From: an uncultured Bacteroidota bacterium
Lineage (GTDB): Bacteria; Bacteroidota; Bacteroidia; NS11-12g; UBA9320
Assembly: GCA_937124965.1 (NCBI GenBank)
Contig: CAKZLB010000036.1
Span: 186,001 to 250,000, forward strand
DNA length: 64,000 nt
Reading direction: 5' to 3'
The position numbers and the translations under genes were made by a program. Each line of letters starts with the position of its first letter. Position 1 is the first letter of the stretch. This document shows positions 1-8,587 of the stretch, piece by piece. The notes beneath the pieces were generated by a model. That model worked only from the letters and a program-made list of their open reading frames with translations. It did no database searches and was not told the origin of the DNA.

Positions 1-464
1 TGAAAAAAGAACGGAATTACGATGATGTAATTTACATGTCGCCTGATGGAGAACGATTCAATCAATCAATGGCCAACACCATGTCTTTAAAAGAAAACTT
101 CATCCTTCTCTGTGGACATTACAAAGGTATTGATGAGCGAATAAGAGAGCATTTTGTCACTCGTGACATCTCTGTAGGAGACTTTGTACTTACAGGTGGT
201 GAATTGGCCGCAGCAATTATTGCGGATGCTGTCGTTCGTTTATTGCCAGGTGTTATATCAGACGAAACTTCGGCACTTACCGATAGTTTTCAAGATGGTT
301 TGTTAGCTCCTCCAATTTATACACGTCCAGCGGAATTTAATGGATGGAAGGTTCCAGATGTTTTGTTATCTGGGCATTTTGCCGAAATAGAAAAATGGAA
401 TGATACAATGGCCATTAAACGTACAGAAGAAAGGCGTCCAGATTTATTAGCTGGTGATGATTGA
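1..464 (+). CDS. trmD: tRNA (guanine-N1-)-methyltransferase, C-terminal part
   Basis: The frame is open from base 3 at the left edge, so the gene begins outside the window and only its last ~153 codons are present. TrmD methylates G37 of tRNAs next to the anticodon using S-adenosylmethionine. The visible part contains [19 protein letters not shown], which is the family's knotted SAM-binding segment, followed by RLLPGVI and the C-terminal helical region that contacts tRNA. The in-frame ATG at 36 falls inside the conserved domain and is not the true start. The gene converges on the ubiA-family gene with only 15 bases between the two stops. Identification is from motif recognition. Confidence 0.93.
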   Translation, partial: KKERNYDDVIYMSPDGERFNQSMANTMSLKENFILLCGHYKGIDERIREHFVTRDISVGDFVLTGGELAAAIIADAVVRLLPGVISDETSALTDSFQDGLLAPPIYTRPAEFNGWKVPDVLLSGHFAEIEKWNDTMAIKRTEERRPDLLAGDD

Positions 465-479
465 ATCACGCATTCATTC

Positions 480-1337
480 CTAAAAAAACAACATAGCTAA
501 CATACCTGTAGCCATTATGTATTTCGTAAGACTACTCAATTTTCCAAAATCTTCTTTACTCTCTGCTATGTATAGTTTCACTGTAAGCACTAAAAGTGGA
601 ACAAAAATGCACACAACCTGATAACCAATAAACACTCCTTTCAGAGGCATTGTAAATCGACCTAACACCCATGAATTAAGCAAGTTACCATAGATGATCA
701 TCGTGAATACAACGGTCATAATCACAATCATTTTGCTTTGATTTTGACCTACTAACACTGGAAACGTTTTATAGCCAGTAGCTTTATCACCGGAAATATC
801 TTCAATATCTTTTATAATTTCTCTGATGTACGTAAGTAATGCAGCTAATCCTGCGTACAACACAATCATTTTTTTGTTCTGAAACTGAAAAAGCATAAAC
901 ACTGCGATAATGCTGAAAGCTGCTAACGCGCTAACAAAGATATTTCCAATAAGAGGCAACCTCTTCAAAATCAATGAATAAATAATTAATCCGATAATTA
1001 TAATTGCGTACCAAAAGAAGAGCTTTGAGCTTAGTATGAAGAAAATCAGTAATGCCAACGCATTAAATAAGAGGTAAACGAGCCAGAACCCTATCGACGA
1101 CCAACTATCAATATACACCTTGTTTGGTTTGTTAATACGATCAGCATTTTTGTCGATGTAGTCATTAAAAAGATAGCCTCCCGCCGTGACCAAAATTGAG
1201 CCTAAGATTAATAACGCTAGTGCCCATCGAAAAATTGGCTCTTGCGCGTTTCGTAAATCAAGATAAAAGTAGGTGATAGCTTGTAAACAGGCTATAATAA
1301 GAAGGTTTATTGGTCTAAAAACCAGAAGTGACTTCAA
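480..1337 (-). CDS. UbiA-family prenyltransferase
   Basis: This is a 285-residue polytopic membrane protein of the UbiA superfamily, which transfers isoprenoid chains to acceptors such as quinone precursors, porphyrins or glycerol phosphate. The first aspartate-rich motif NDYIDKNADRINKP lies at residues 58-71. The second, REIIKDIEDISGD, lies at about 172-184; both bind the Mg-diphosphate of the prenyl donor. About eight to nine hydrophobic segments fill the rest. It is the last gene of a probable ruvX-def-ubiA operon, starting 5 bases after def. Homologues in Bacteroidota are often labelled geranylgeranylglycerol-phosphate geranylgeranyltransferase. The acceptor cannot be read from the sequence. 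Confidence 0.85.
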   Translation of the reverse strand: MKSLLVFRPINLLIIACLQAITYFYLDLRNAQEPIFRWALALLILGSILVTAGGYLFNDYIDKNADRINKPNKVYIDSWSSIGFWLVYLLFNALALLIFFILSSKLFFWYAIIIIGLIIYSLILKRLPLIGNIFVSALAAFSIIAVFMLFQFQNKKMIVLYAGLAALLTYIREIIKDIEDISGDKATGYKTFPVLVGQNQSKMIVIMTVVFTMIIYGNLLNSWVLGRFTMPLKGVFIGYQVVCIFVPLLVLTVKLYIAESKEDFGKLSSLTKYIMATGMLAMLFF

Positions 1338-1342
1338 TCAGA

Positions 1343-1894
1343 TTATTTTTTAGGAAATTTCATTCGATAGTCTACTGAAATATTTCCACGAGTGATGTCG
1401 TTCAGTTTTCCTTTCATCAACCTGCGTTTTAATGGAGTGATATGATCGATAAACAAAATTCCTTCAATATGATCGTACTCATGTTGAATCACACGAGCTG
1501 TCATTCCATCAAAATCTTCAATTTGTGTCAAAAAGTTCTCATCATGGTATTTGATCTTGATTTTACTTCTCCGTTCAACGTTCTCTCGTATATGTGGAAT
1601 ACTCAAACACCCCTCTTCAAAAGTCCATGGATCATCGTATTCGTCCATCATTTCAGGATTAATAAAAACTCGACGTATTCCATCTTTTTCATTATCGTAC
1701 ATATGTGTACTATCCACAACAAACATTCGAATACCTAAACCGATTTGTGGAGCCGCTAATCCAACTCCATTAGACTGGTCCATGGTTCGAAGCATATTGT
1801 TAATCAGCTCAACTAAGTCAGGATAATCATGACCTATTGGTATGCACTTTTTTCGTAAAACTGGGTCGCCATAGGCTCTTATTGGGAGTATCAT
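1343..1894 (-). CDS. def: Peptide deformylase
   Basis: The 183-residue protein removes the formyl group from the N-terminal methionine of new proteins. All three metalloenzyme motifs are present: GVGLAAPQ at 43-50, EEGCLSIP at 93-100 with the metal ligand C96, and HEYDH at 138-142 with the two histidine ligands and catalytic Glu. Length is normal for the family. The start overlaps the end of ruvX by 4 bases (ATGA type), which implies co-transcription and coupling. Its functional partner fmt lies about 30 kb away in this window (32211), so the two are not clustered as in Proteobacteria. Confidence 0.97.
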   Translation of the reverse strand: MILPIRAYGDPVLRKKCIPIGHDYPDLVELINNMLRTMDQSNGVGLAAPQIGLGIRMFVVDSTHMYDNEKDGIRRVFINPEMMDEYDDPWTFEEGCLSIPHIRENVERRSKIKIKYHDENFLTQIEDFDGMTARVIQHEYDHIEGILFIDHITPLKRRLMKGKLNDITRGNISVDYRMKFPKK

Positions 1895-2304
1895 CTAACG
1901 TTTTGTAAATAGTCTTGCAAAATTAAGCTTGCACTTGTGGAATCCAAGAGGGATTTGTCTCTTCGTTTTTTCTTTTTAACACCGCTGTCAATTAACGCTT
2001 GCATAGCCATTTTGGATGTGTAGCGCTCATCACATCTCTTGATAGGCATATTGGGAAGCTTTTTATTCAGTTCTTGGATAAATTTTAGAATCTCTTTCTC
2101 GACGTCAGATAATTCTCCTGACATTCTAAATGGTTGTCCAACTACAATTGTATCAACATCTTCTTTTGAGCAGAAATTAAAAATAAAATCCACCGCTTCT
2201 TTGTTTGGCACAGTCGTAAGTGGACTAGCTATTATTTGCAAAGGGTCTGTTGAAGCGATGCCTACCCTTTTCATTCCAAAATCTATTGCAATTATTCTAC
2301 CCAA
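1891..2304 (-). CDS. ruvX: Putative pre-16S rRNA nuclease / Holliday-junction resolvase-like
   Basis: This 137-residue RNase H-fold protein of the YqgF family opens with RIIAIDFGMKRVGIASTD, where the first catalytic Asp sits on strand 1. It continues with IVVGQP and ends with DERYTSKMA and DSTSASLILQDYL, the usual family landmarks. YqgF matures the 5' end of 16S rRNA in E. coli; Holliday-junction resolvase activity was the older assignment. The only start before an upstream in-frame TAA is TTG at 2304-2302, so it uses a rare start codon. It heads the ruvX-def-ubiA operon. Confidence 0.9.
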   Translation of the reverse strand: MGRIIAIDFGMKRVGIASTDPLQIIASPLTTVPNKEAVDFIFNFCSKEDVDTIVVGQPFRMSGELSDVEKEILKFIQELNKKLPNMPIKRCDERYTSKMAMQALIDSGVKKKKRRDKSLLDSTSASLILQDYLQNVR

Positions 2305-2417
2305 AAGTTTTTAATTAGTTACGCAAGATAGTTACAACCGTGCTTTTAAAAAATATACTTAACCCAAGCTCAAAATTGAACTCAGGAATTAAACCAAAGC
2401 TGGTTTGATCCTTCATG

Positions 2418-3962
2418 TTACTTCTTCTTTTTTTCGGCATCTATCTCTTCAATTGCTTTGATTGCTTCTGGTCGAGGCGGATATATTTTAGAAATAACTA
2501 CACCTACTATCATAGCGATTGCAAATGAAGGAGCTAATACATCTAATGCAACAAAGTATTCGCCATAAACTGGTAGTTCCTTTAACACGAAGTTGAATAC
2601 TATGACCGATAGAAATCCAGCTACCATAGAAGCAATTGCCCCTCTTTCTGAATAGCCTTTCCAAAATAAGGTGAGTATAATAACCGGGCAAAAAGTTGCA
2701 GCTATTCCGGACCAACCAAAAATTATGACCCAAAATACTTGCCTATCAGGTGAAACGTAGTTAAGTATAATTGCAATTATTAAGGCAGTAAACGCCATAG
2801 TTATAGTTGCAGCTCTTGAAAGTTTGGTTAGGCTTTCATCCTTTATATCTGGTCTAAAAATCTTTTGGTAAAAGTCACGTGTTAAAGCACTTGATGCTAA
2901 AATTAAGAGTGAATCTATTGTTGACATTATCGCGGACAAGACAATTGCAACAAAAATGGCGACTAGTAAAGTTGGTAGAAAGGTTTCTGTAATCATGCTC
3001 AACACATCTTGGCCATTGTTTCCTAGCACCGCTTCTGGATCTTGTCCCTCTGACGTAAAGTATATCCTAGCCAATATACCAATTGTCACAGCAGCGGCGT
3101 CTGTTAACAAGGTAAATATCATGGCCACCCATTTCCCTTTGTCAATTTCAGCTTCACTCTTAATTGACATAAAGCGCACATATACTTGAGGTGATCCTAG
3201 AAAACCCAATCCAATCATCGATAGGCCTAATATAGTTGCAAGGTTCATCCAGCCGTCAGAACTTCTACCCATTATTTGTGTAAGTGTTGGATCAATAGCG
3301 TTGAGACCGGCAGTAACACCAGCACCCTGATCCATAGAGAACCATACTACAATTGGTAGCAAAACCAATCCGAAAAACATCAATAAACCTTGAAATAAAT
3401 CTGACCAAACTGCTGCGACAAACCCTCCAATAAAAATGTATGCCAGAACAATAAAAAACCCAATCAAAGCTCCGAGTTTATAATCTATTCCTAACATTGA
3501 TTCGAAAGCTACTCCCGTAACATCAATTTGAGACGCAACATATATCACTATAAATACAGCTAATACTGACGCCGCAATGGTTCTAAGCGTGTGCGTTGTC
3601 GATTTAAAGTGACTTTCCAAATAGTCTGGTATTGTAATCGCTTTAAACGTATCAGAACGTTTCTTAAATCGTTTGGCCATAAACTGCCAAGAGATAAATA
3701 CCCCTAATAACTCACCAACAACTACCCAGTATCCTGAGTAACCAGCTATCGCTCCCATTCCTGTAAGTCCAATTAACAACCATCCAGATTCTCCAGTTGC
3801 ACGTGCTGAAAAGGCTACCGCCCAAAAACCCATGTTCTTCCCTCCTACATAATAATCACTCATACCTTTTATACGGCGTGAGGCAAGTATGCCAATTAGA
3901 AATAAAATACCTACATAAACTGCTAAAACAGTTATTTTGATAATCAAATCTGGATCCTTCAT
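2418..3962 (-). CDS. putP: Sodium/solute symporter, proline type (SSS family)
   Basis: A 514-residue membrane protein with about 13 hydrophobic segments and the sodium:solute symporter family pattern: SARATGESGWLLIGLTGMG in the second helix, GGFVAAVWSDLFQGLLMF in the middle and FWVIIFGWSGIAATFCPVII toward the end. These are closest to PutP-type sodium/proline transporters. It would import proline, as a nutrient or as an osmolyte. It is divergent from the cysteine dioxygenase gene across a 274-base gap. This is notable because proline and taurine are both compatible solutes. Substrate is inferred from family similarity; other SSS members carry pantothenate or sugars. Confidence 0.85.
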   Translation of the reverse strand: MKDPDLIIKITVLAVYVGILFLIGILASRRIKGMSDYYVGGKNMGFWAVAFSARATGESGWLLIGLTGMGAIAGYSGYWVVVGELLGVFISWQFMAKRFKKRSDTFKAITIPDYLESHFKSTTHTLRTIAASVLAVFIVIYVASQIDVTGVAFESMLGIDYKLGALIGFFIVLAYIFIGGFVAAVWSDLFQGLLMFFGLVLLPIVVWFSMDQGAGVTAGLNAIDPTLTQIMGRSSDGWMNLATILGLSMIGLGFLGSPQVYVRFMSIKSEAEIDKGKWVAMIFTLLTDAAAVTIGILARIYFTSEGQDPEAVLGNNGQDVLSMITETFLPTLLVAIFVAIVLSAIMSTIDSLLILASSALTRDFYQKIFRPDIKDESLTKLSRAATITMAFTALIIAIILNYVSPDRQVFWVIIFGWSGIAATFCPVIILTLFWKGYSERGAIASMVAGFLSVIVFNFVLKELPVYGEYFVALDVLAPSFAIAMIVGVVISKIYPPRPEAIKAIEEIDAEKKKK

Positions 3963-4236
3963 GTTTTTAAATATTATAAATCTCCTACCTTATCGTACAA
4001 CTCTATTAATAGTCATCGAATACTAAAATCAAGGAAGATGCAAAATGCTTAAAAAATGCCGTTATCTAGTGATTTATGTACAATATTTGACTTCAAGCCA
4101 TTCAAAAACATTAAAATTCACTATTTTCGCATAATCAACCAGAATATTCTAGTCTAATATTTGTTCAATAAAATGTTTGGGCACTCTTAGCTTCAAACAT
4201 TTTTTCACAACAAATTAAGAGACAAAAGGACAAGAT

Positions 4237-4761
4237 TTGAATTTTACCATAAACACTGTATTGAATGATTTAGTCAACACGCTTGATGAGGCAGAGAGGG
4301 TGACGATTAATGAAATAATGCAATCATCATTTTTACCAGCCAACGTTTTCGAAAAATATTGTTCATGGTCTGACGACTGCTATACACGAAACTGTATAGT
4401 CAATAACGAAAAATTTGAATTAATCCTGTTATGTTGGCAGCCCGGACAAATTACCCCAATTCATGATCATGGTGGTCAAGAATGTTGGGTTAAGGTTATT
4501 CAAGGTTCCTTCAAAGAAAACATATACACGCTTGATCATTCAGGCGAATTAATACTTAAAGAATCGACAATTGCTTCTGTAAACGACTGCACATATATGG
4601 ATGACCATATAGGTTACCATAGTTTAGAAAACGTTTCAAAAGGAAAGAGCATGTCGCTTCATCTATACTCAAAACCAATACAAACTTGTAATCTATACGA
4701 TTCAGAAACACGTAAGTTTATGAGTAAAGAGATGGTTTACGATACCATTTTTGATAGTTAA
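4237..4761 (+). CDS. Cysteine dioxygenase, type I
   Basis: The 174-residue cupin oxidises L-cysteine to cysteine sulfinate with a non-haem iron. The three-histidine iron site is visible as H76 and H78 (in PIHDHGGQECW) and H128 (in GYHSLENVS). C83 lies five residues after H78 and Y144 lies in LHLYSKP. These match the Cys93-Tyr157 pair that forms the thioether cofactor in mammalian enzymes; many bacterial homologues have Gly at the Cys position. Translation probably starts at TTG 4237, six bases after an AGGA-like stretch, since no in-frame ATG gives a full-length cupin. The next gene begins 4 bases after its stop. Confidence 0.9.
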   Translation: MNFTINTVLNDLVNTLDEAERVTINEIMQSSFLPANVFEKYCSWSDDCYTRNCIVNNEKFELILLCWQPGQITPIHDHGGQECWVKVIQGSFKENIYTLDHSGELILKESTIASVNDCTYMDDHIGYHSLENVSKGKSMSLHLYSKPIQTCNLYDSETRKFMSKEMVYDTIFDS

Positions 4762-4765
4762 CTTT

Positions 4766-6178
4766 ATGAGCATGTCTGATATACAAAGTGATTTATCCTT
4801 ATTCAACGAATTAGTTGAGGTTCTTTTAAACGAAGAACAAAAACACCCAGTAGCAGAGCGAATTGAAGCGAAAAAGCTTTATGACGTGATGGATCTTTCG
4901 TTGAATAACGAACCAATGGTAGATGATGCGTTTAAGAATACTCTTAAGGATGTTTTAGTTGCTACCCCAAAAACCGCAACAAATTTGTTTTTCAATCAAC
5001 TTTTTGGTGGAAGGCAAGGAAAAGCCATTTTAGGAGATTTATTAGCGGTAATGCTAAACAACAGCATGTATACGTATAAAGTTGCTGGACCTCAAGTCGG
5101 TATTGAGCAAGAAATCATCCGTAAATCTTGCGATTTAGTTGGTTACGGACCTCAAAGCAACGGCACCTTCCCAACTGGTGGCTCAATGAGTAACTATATG
5201 GCCTTGGTCATGGCACGTGATGCTAAAGACCCAAATTGCAGATTAGACGGAATGACAAAACCACTGATTGTCTATACCTCAAAACTATCTCATTACTCTA
5301 ACTCTAAGAACACTAGTTTTGCCGGCATAGGTCGCAACAACATCCGTTATATAGAAGCAGATTCAAAAGGTAGAATGAATCCTGAAAAGCTGGAGGAACA
5401 AATTAAAGAAGATTTACACGACGGATTTATACCAACCTACGTGAACGCAACGGCTGGAACCACAGTTTTAGGTGCTTTTGACCCGATTGACAAGATTGCC
5501 GATATTACTGAAAAGTATAACATTTGGCTCCATGTTGATGGAGCATACTCTGGAAGTGTAATCTTCAGTAAGAAGTATAAACACTTGGTTAATGGAATTG
5601 AACGATCTAACTCGTTTAGTTACAATGCCCACAAAATGCTTGGCACTCCTTTAACATGTTCTGTAATACTGGTTAACAACAAGCGACATCTACACGAGTC
5701 TTTTAGCAATAAGGCTGACTATTTGTATCAAACGGATGGAGACGATTTCAACTTAGGTAAAACATCATTTCAATGCGGTCGACGAAATGATGCTTTAAAA
5801 TTCTGGACACTTTGGAAATCGGTAGGGACTATAGGCTTAGAAAGTATTGTCGACCATCAATTTGATTTGGCAGATGTGGCGCGAGAATATATCAAAAGTA
5901 ATGACGATTATACTTTGTATAGTTTTGATGAGTCAATTTCAGTATGTTTTAATTATAAAAACATCGACCCTAAAAAACTATGTACTGCACTCTATAAAGC
6001 ACAAGAAACAGTTGTTGGATTTGGGTCCTTCAATGGAACAACGTTTATTCGATTTGTTACAATCAATGCGAACAACTCCCCAGAAGACATTATAAACTTC
6101 TTTGATGTTTTGGAAAAATTTGTTGCCGAAAATCCTTCCCTAAAAAAGATAGGTGAAGAAGTTGAAGAGGGTGTGTAA
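4766..6178 (+). CDS. Group II PLP decarboxylase, probable cysteine sulfinate decarboxylase
   Basis: A fold-type I PLP enzyme of the glutamate/cysteine-sulfinate/aspartate decarboxylase family, about 470 residues. The N-terminal FFNQLFGG segment, TGGSMSNY, the HVDGAYSG cofactor-aspartate motif and SYNAHKMLGTPLTCS with the Schiff-base Lys are all typical. So is QCGRRNDALKFWTLWK near residue 335. The resemblance is stronger to animal CSAD/GAD than to bacterial GadB. Together with the upstream cysteine dioxygenase it would give hypotaurine (and then taurine) from cysteine. I chose ATG 4766; ATG 4772 is equally possible, while the TTG at 4751 lies inside the dioxygenase. Glutamate or aspartate decarboxylation is the alternative if the pairing misleads. 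Confidence 0.82.
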   Translation: MSMSDIQSDLSLFNELVEVLLNEEQKHPVAERIEAKKLYDVMDLSLNNEPMVDDAFKNTLKDVLVATPKTATNLFFNQLFGGRQGKAILGDLLAVMLNNSMYTYKVAGPQVGIEQEIIRKSCDLVGYGPQSNGTFPTGGSMSNYMALVMARDAKDPNCRLDGMTKPLIVYTSKLSHYSNSKNTSFAGIGRNNIRYIEADSKGRMNPEKLEEQIKEDLHDGFIPTYVNATAGTTVLGAFDPIDKIADITEKYNIWLHVDGAYSGSVIFSKKYKHLVNGIERSNSFSYNAHKMLGTPLTCSVILVNNKRHLHESFSNKADYLYQTDGDDFNLGKTSFQCGRRNDALKFWTLWKSVGTIGLESIVDHQFDLADVAREYIKSNDDYTLYSFDESISVCFNYKNIDPKKLCTALYKAQETVVGFGSFNGTTFIRFVTINANNSPEDIINFFDVLEKFVAENPSLKKIGEEVEEGV

Positions 6179-6227
6179 ATAAATACTAATAGAAGAATAC
6201 AACCAATTTATTTTTAGATAGTTAAGG

Positions 6228-6641
6228 TTAAAGAACATCTTCATCCAAAATATCTATTCTTTTAGTTCTGTTAGAGTACGCAACTAATTTTGTAGCAGAA
6301 ATAACATCGTGAAAACCTCGTTGCGTCCCAAACAAGTACGACAAACAATCAATTGTAACAAACAATCTACTGAACGATCTAAAAAGTGTATTTGTGAATG
6401 AAGGTTTGTTTCCATCTTTGCGCACAACCGCGGTTTTGGTGATGTACTGCCCTATAGTTTGACCAAAAAAAGTTTCGAGAATAACGTAGTAGGCAAAGGC
6501 GATTGCCCAAAATGCCAGAGGAATGATAGACCACGTATCAAAAACCACTGTTAAAACATTCCATGCTATGACTAACATGCCATAGTCTATAAGGAAATTA
6601 GAGAGTCTCGTAGCTTTATCAATTTGGCTCATATGTGTCAA
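6228..6641 (-). CDS. RDD-family membrane protein
   Basis: A 137-residue protein with hydrophobic segments near residues 17-38, 40-60 and possibly a third. It carries the RDD pattern: ATRLSNFLIDYGMLVI at the N-terminus and ETFFGQTIGQYITKTAVVRKDG after the second segment, then FRSFSRLF. RDD proteins are small inner-membrane proteins of largely unknown function; some have been linked to sodium/proton antiport. It stands alone, convergent with the decarboxylase gene and followed on its own strand by hipA's 3' end region. No specific function can be given. Confidence 0.8.
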   Translation of the reverse strand: MTHMSQIDKATRLSNFLIDYGMLVIAWNVLTVVFDTWSIIPLAFWAIAFAYYVILETFFGQTIGQYITKTAVVRKDGNKPSFTNTLFRSFSRLFVTIDCLSYLFGTQRGFHDVISATKLVAYSNRTKRIDILDEDVL

Positions 6642-6711
6642 AAAGACAATATTAAAAATATTTGTTTATTCGATAACTATCTTTGAATTCATTTAGTAAA
6701 TCTGGACTAAG

Positions 6712-8013
6712 CTAAAACACATTTAAATGACCGTTAATTCGCTCAGCTAAATCCGGTCTAACTCCAGCAAGAGAGGCGTATTTTTTCCAATTAGCAATTA
6801 CCTTATTCATTTCTTGAATAATTATTTTTCCTTTTTTAATGTTGTTATCATTAGCAATGGCCATTAAGTCTTCTACTGATATTTTCAGTCGTTTGTTATT
6901 TACACTCAACGTTTGCTGACTTACCCAATGATTGGTGGAATCAAATGAAAAACATAAGTCATAAGCCGGTGCTAACTGCCATTTTCCATCCTTTTTTAAC
7001 ATAAATGAAAAATTCTTTGTGTGATCATCATAATTAGTTGCAAGAACATTAAAAACCATTCGACGAAACATCTGCTCAGCATCAGCATAAGTAAGTCTCA
7101 GTATTCGCATAGTTTGAAAGATCTGCTCATAACTATACCCATACATGTCGTTAAAATCAAAATGTTGCAACCCGCAAAGCGTTTGAATATGATGCTTTAT
7201 ATTTCCTTCACGATCAAAACGCTTGGTCATGAAATGCGCTCTACCATTTTCCTCTAAGAGTTGGCTTTTGTTGATGTTTATCTTGCAGTTTTGAGCCATC
7301 AGGTAATATGCATACTCCACTCGTCCCCATCCTGAACTCTCACCAAATTGTTCTCCACTTACTCCGTCAAGCTTGAGTAGCCAATGTTCAAATCCACTAG
7401 GTACATTTCCCTGTCCGGAACGAACTTCTTTTGTTTTTGGGTTAAATGCAATAACTGCCTTTGGACGAGCACCACCTGCTGAAGTCCCTATTTTAAGAAT
7501 GTCCAACATTGACTTCTCGTCGTCTTTGGTCAAATGTGTGAGAAACGACTCTCGTTCGTGAAGCATTTTTTGAGCTATATCTACAAGACGATCTAGCTCT
7601 AATGAAAATGTTCTAACTCCTGTTGTGATAGTTGCAGGATTAAATTCTAATGCTCCCATCCCTCTAGTTCCGATAAAACATAGTTTTTCAACAGGATTCA
7701 TACTATTCTCAGGCCTTCCTTGTTGGGCCAACCATATATTAATCAGTTTGTTCCCATATTTATCTGGTAGTGCATCTGATAAAAACCCTGGTAATCCTTT
7801 AAAGGTGTCTTCCGTTTCATTGCGTCCTTTTCGTAGCTCAGGAAAACTATAGATTTGTGTTCCATGAGCTATTGGCAGTTTTATTGGAGACAAATCCCAT
7901 CCCTTTTGAATAAACTTTGAGTCGTATTGAAAATAACCTAACTGCTTTTCATCATCCCAGCGGATTGCACCAACCATCAAACCCCATATCCTAATTTCTG
8001 CAACGTCTACCAT
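6712..8013 (-). CDS. hipA: HipA-like serine/threonine protein kinase (toxin)
   Basis: At 433 residues this is a full-length HipA kinase, the type II toxin that phosphorylates glutamyl-tRNA synthetase in E. coli. It has the N-terminal HipA domain (about 1-110) and then the kinase lobe. The flexible Gly-rich loop GTSAGGARPKAV is at 176-187 and carries the Ser that is auto-phosphorylated in E. coli HipA. The catalytic segment NYDDHTKNF is at 327-335 with D330, and the metal-binding YDLCFS starts at 351. All key residues look intact. Its start overlaps the end of the hipB-like gene by 7 bases, antitoxin first, as in classic hipBA operons. The actual target is unknown. Confidence 0.9.
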   Translation of the reverse strand: MVDVAEIRIWGLMVGAIRWDDEKQLGYFQYDSKFIQKGWDLSPIKLPIAHGTQIYSFPELRKGRNETEDTFKGLPGFLSDALPDKYGNKLINIWLAQQGRPENSMNPVEKLCFIGTRGMGALEFNPATITTGVRTFSLELDRLVDIAQKMLHERESFLTHLTKDDEKSMLDILKIGTSAGGARPKAVIAFNPKTKEVRSGQGNVPSGFEHWLLKLDGVSGEQFGESSGWGRVEYAYYLMAQNCKININKSQLLEENGRAHFMTKRFDREGNIKHHIQTLCGLQHFDFNDMYGYSYEQIFQTMRILRLTYADAEQMFRRMVFNVLATNYDDHTKNFSFMLKKDGKWQLAPAYDLCFSFDSTNHWVSQQTLSVNNKRLKISVEDLMAIANDNNIKKGKIIIQEMNKVIANWKKYASLAGVRPDLAERINGHLNVF

Positions 8014-8360
8014 CCTAAATCTTCCTTATTAGGCACCCTATTCTTTTTAGGAGAAGCCTGCTTTCGCTGCTTTATTTTCATCTTGGCGTATTCGATTGGA
8101 CTAATTTGACTCTCAATTTTAAACACCTCCATAATGTATAACAAGTCGAGCACCCTCAACACTTGAATCAAACTGTCTATCCGAACCTTTTCTCCTCTTT
8201 CGAGTAAACTTAGCGTCGAACGACTAATTCCAGCAGAAGAAGCCACTTCATTTTGTGATTTATTTTGATTTAAACGATGATGCTTTATGAAATTCCCTAT
8301 CGTTTCTATAATGGACTTATCTGACATTCCCACCCATCTGTTGTATGATTTATCATTCAT
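8007..8360 (-). CDS. hipB: HipB-like XRE-family antitoxin/regulator
   Basis: A 117-residue protein with one Cro/C1-type helix-turn-helix at about residues 22-75: IGNFIKHHRLNQNKSQNEVA, then SSAGISRSTLSLLERGE, then a dimer-type helix IDSLIQVLRVLDLL. The tail is long and basic (KIKQRKQASPKKNRVP), unusual for HipB, and ends inside the hipA start. It should neutralise HipA and repress the operon. Four copies of a motif related to ATGAATGACAAATCAT surround the promoter; one copy contains this gene's own ATG and first codons. Confidence 0.88.
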   Translation of the reverse strand: MNDKSYNRWVGMSDKSIIETIGNFIKHHRLNQNKSQNEVASSAGISRSTLSLLERGEKVRIDSLIQVLRVLDLLYIMEVFKIESQISPIEYAKMKIKQRKQASPKKNRVPNKEDLGW

Positions 8361-8492
8361 AATTGTCGTAAGTATAACTATACGTATTATTTGTCATACA
8401 AAAATACAAAGAATATTTATTTTGAGGTTAAAATTGTGAATGACAAATCAGTCACAATTACACACAAAACACATATATGAATGACAAATCAT
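8345..8492. promoter_or_regulatory. Four-copy operator array and promoter of hipBA
   Basis: A motif related to ATGAATGACAAATCAT occurs four times. Two copies are on the minus strand, at 8345-8360 (one mismatch, covering the hipB ATG) and 8389-8400 (TGTATGACAAAT). Two are on the plus strand, at 8437-8450 and 8477-8492. Centre spacings are about 42, 49 and 41 bases, near four helical turns, so paired HipB dimers could sit on one face. A -7 element TATTTTTG on the minus strand (8399-8406) touches the second copy. The third copy lies inside a perfect inverted repeat ATTGTGA-N12-TCACAAT (8433-8458). Autoregulation is inferred; binding is not shown. Confidence 0.7.
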
Positions 8493-8587
8493 ACTAATGT
8501 TAAAGATGATGTATTCATAAAGTAAAAATGAAGAGAATTTCAAATATATTTTAAGTCAAATCGAAAACTCTCTAACTATATAACCTT

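Noticed and set aside
1442-1826. Plus-strand frames inside def
   Set aside because: Antisense shadows of a conserved enzyme gene with all catalytic motifs.
4751-4765. Upstream TTG start for the PLP decarboxylase
   Set aside because: It lies inside the cysteine dioxygenase gene and adds unrelated residues; ATG 4766 or 4772 fits better.
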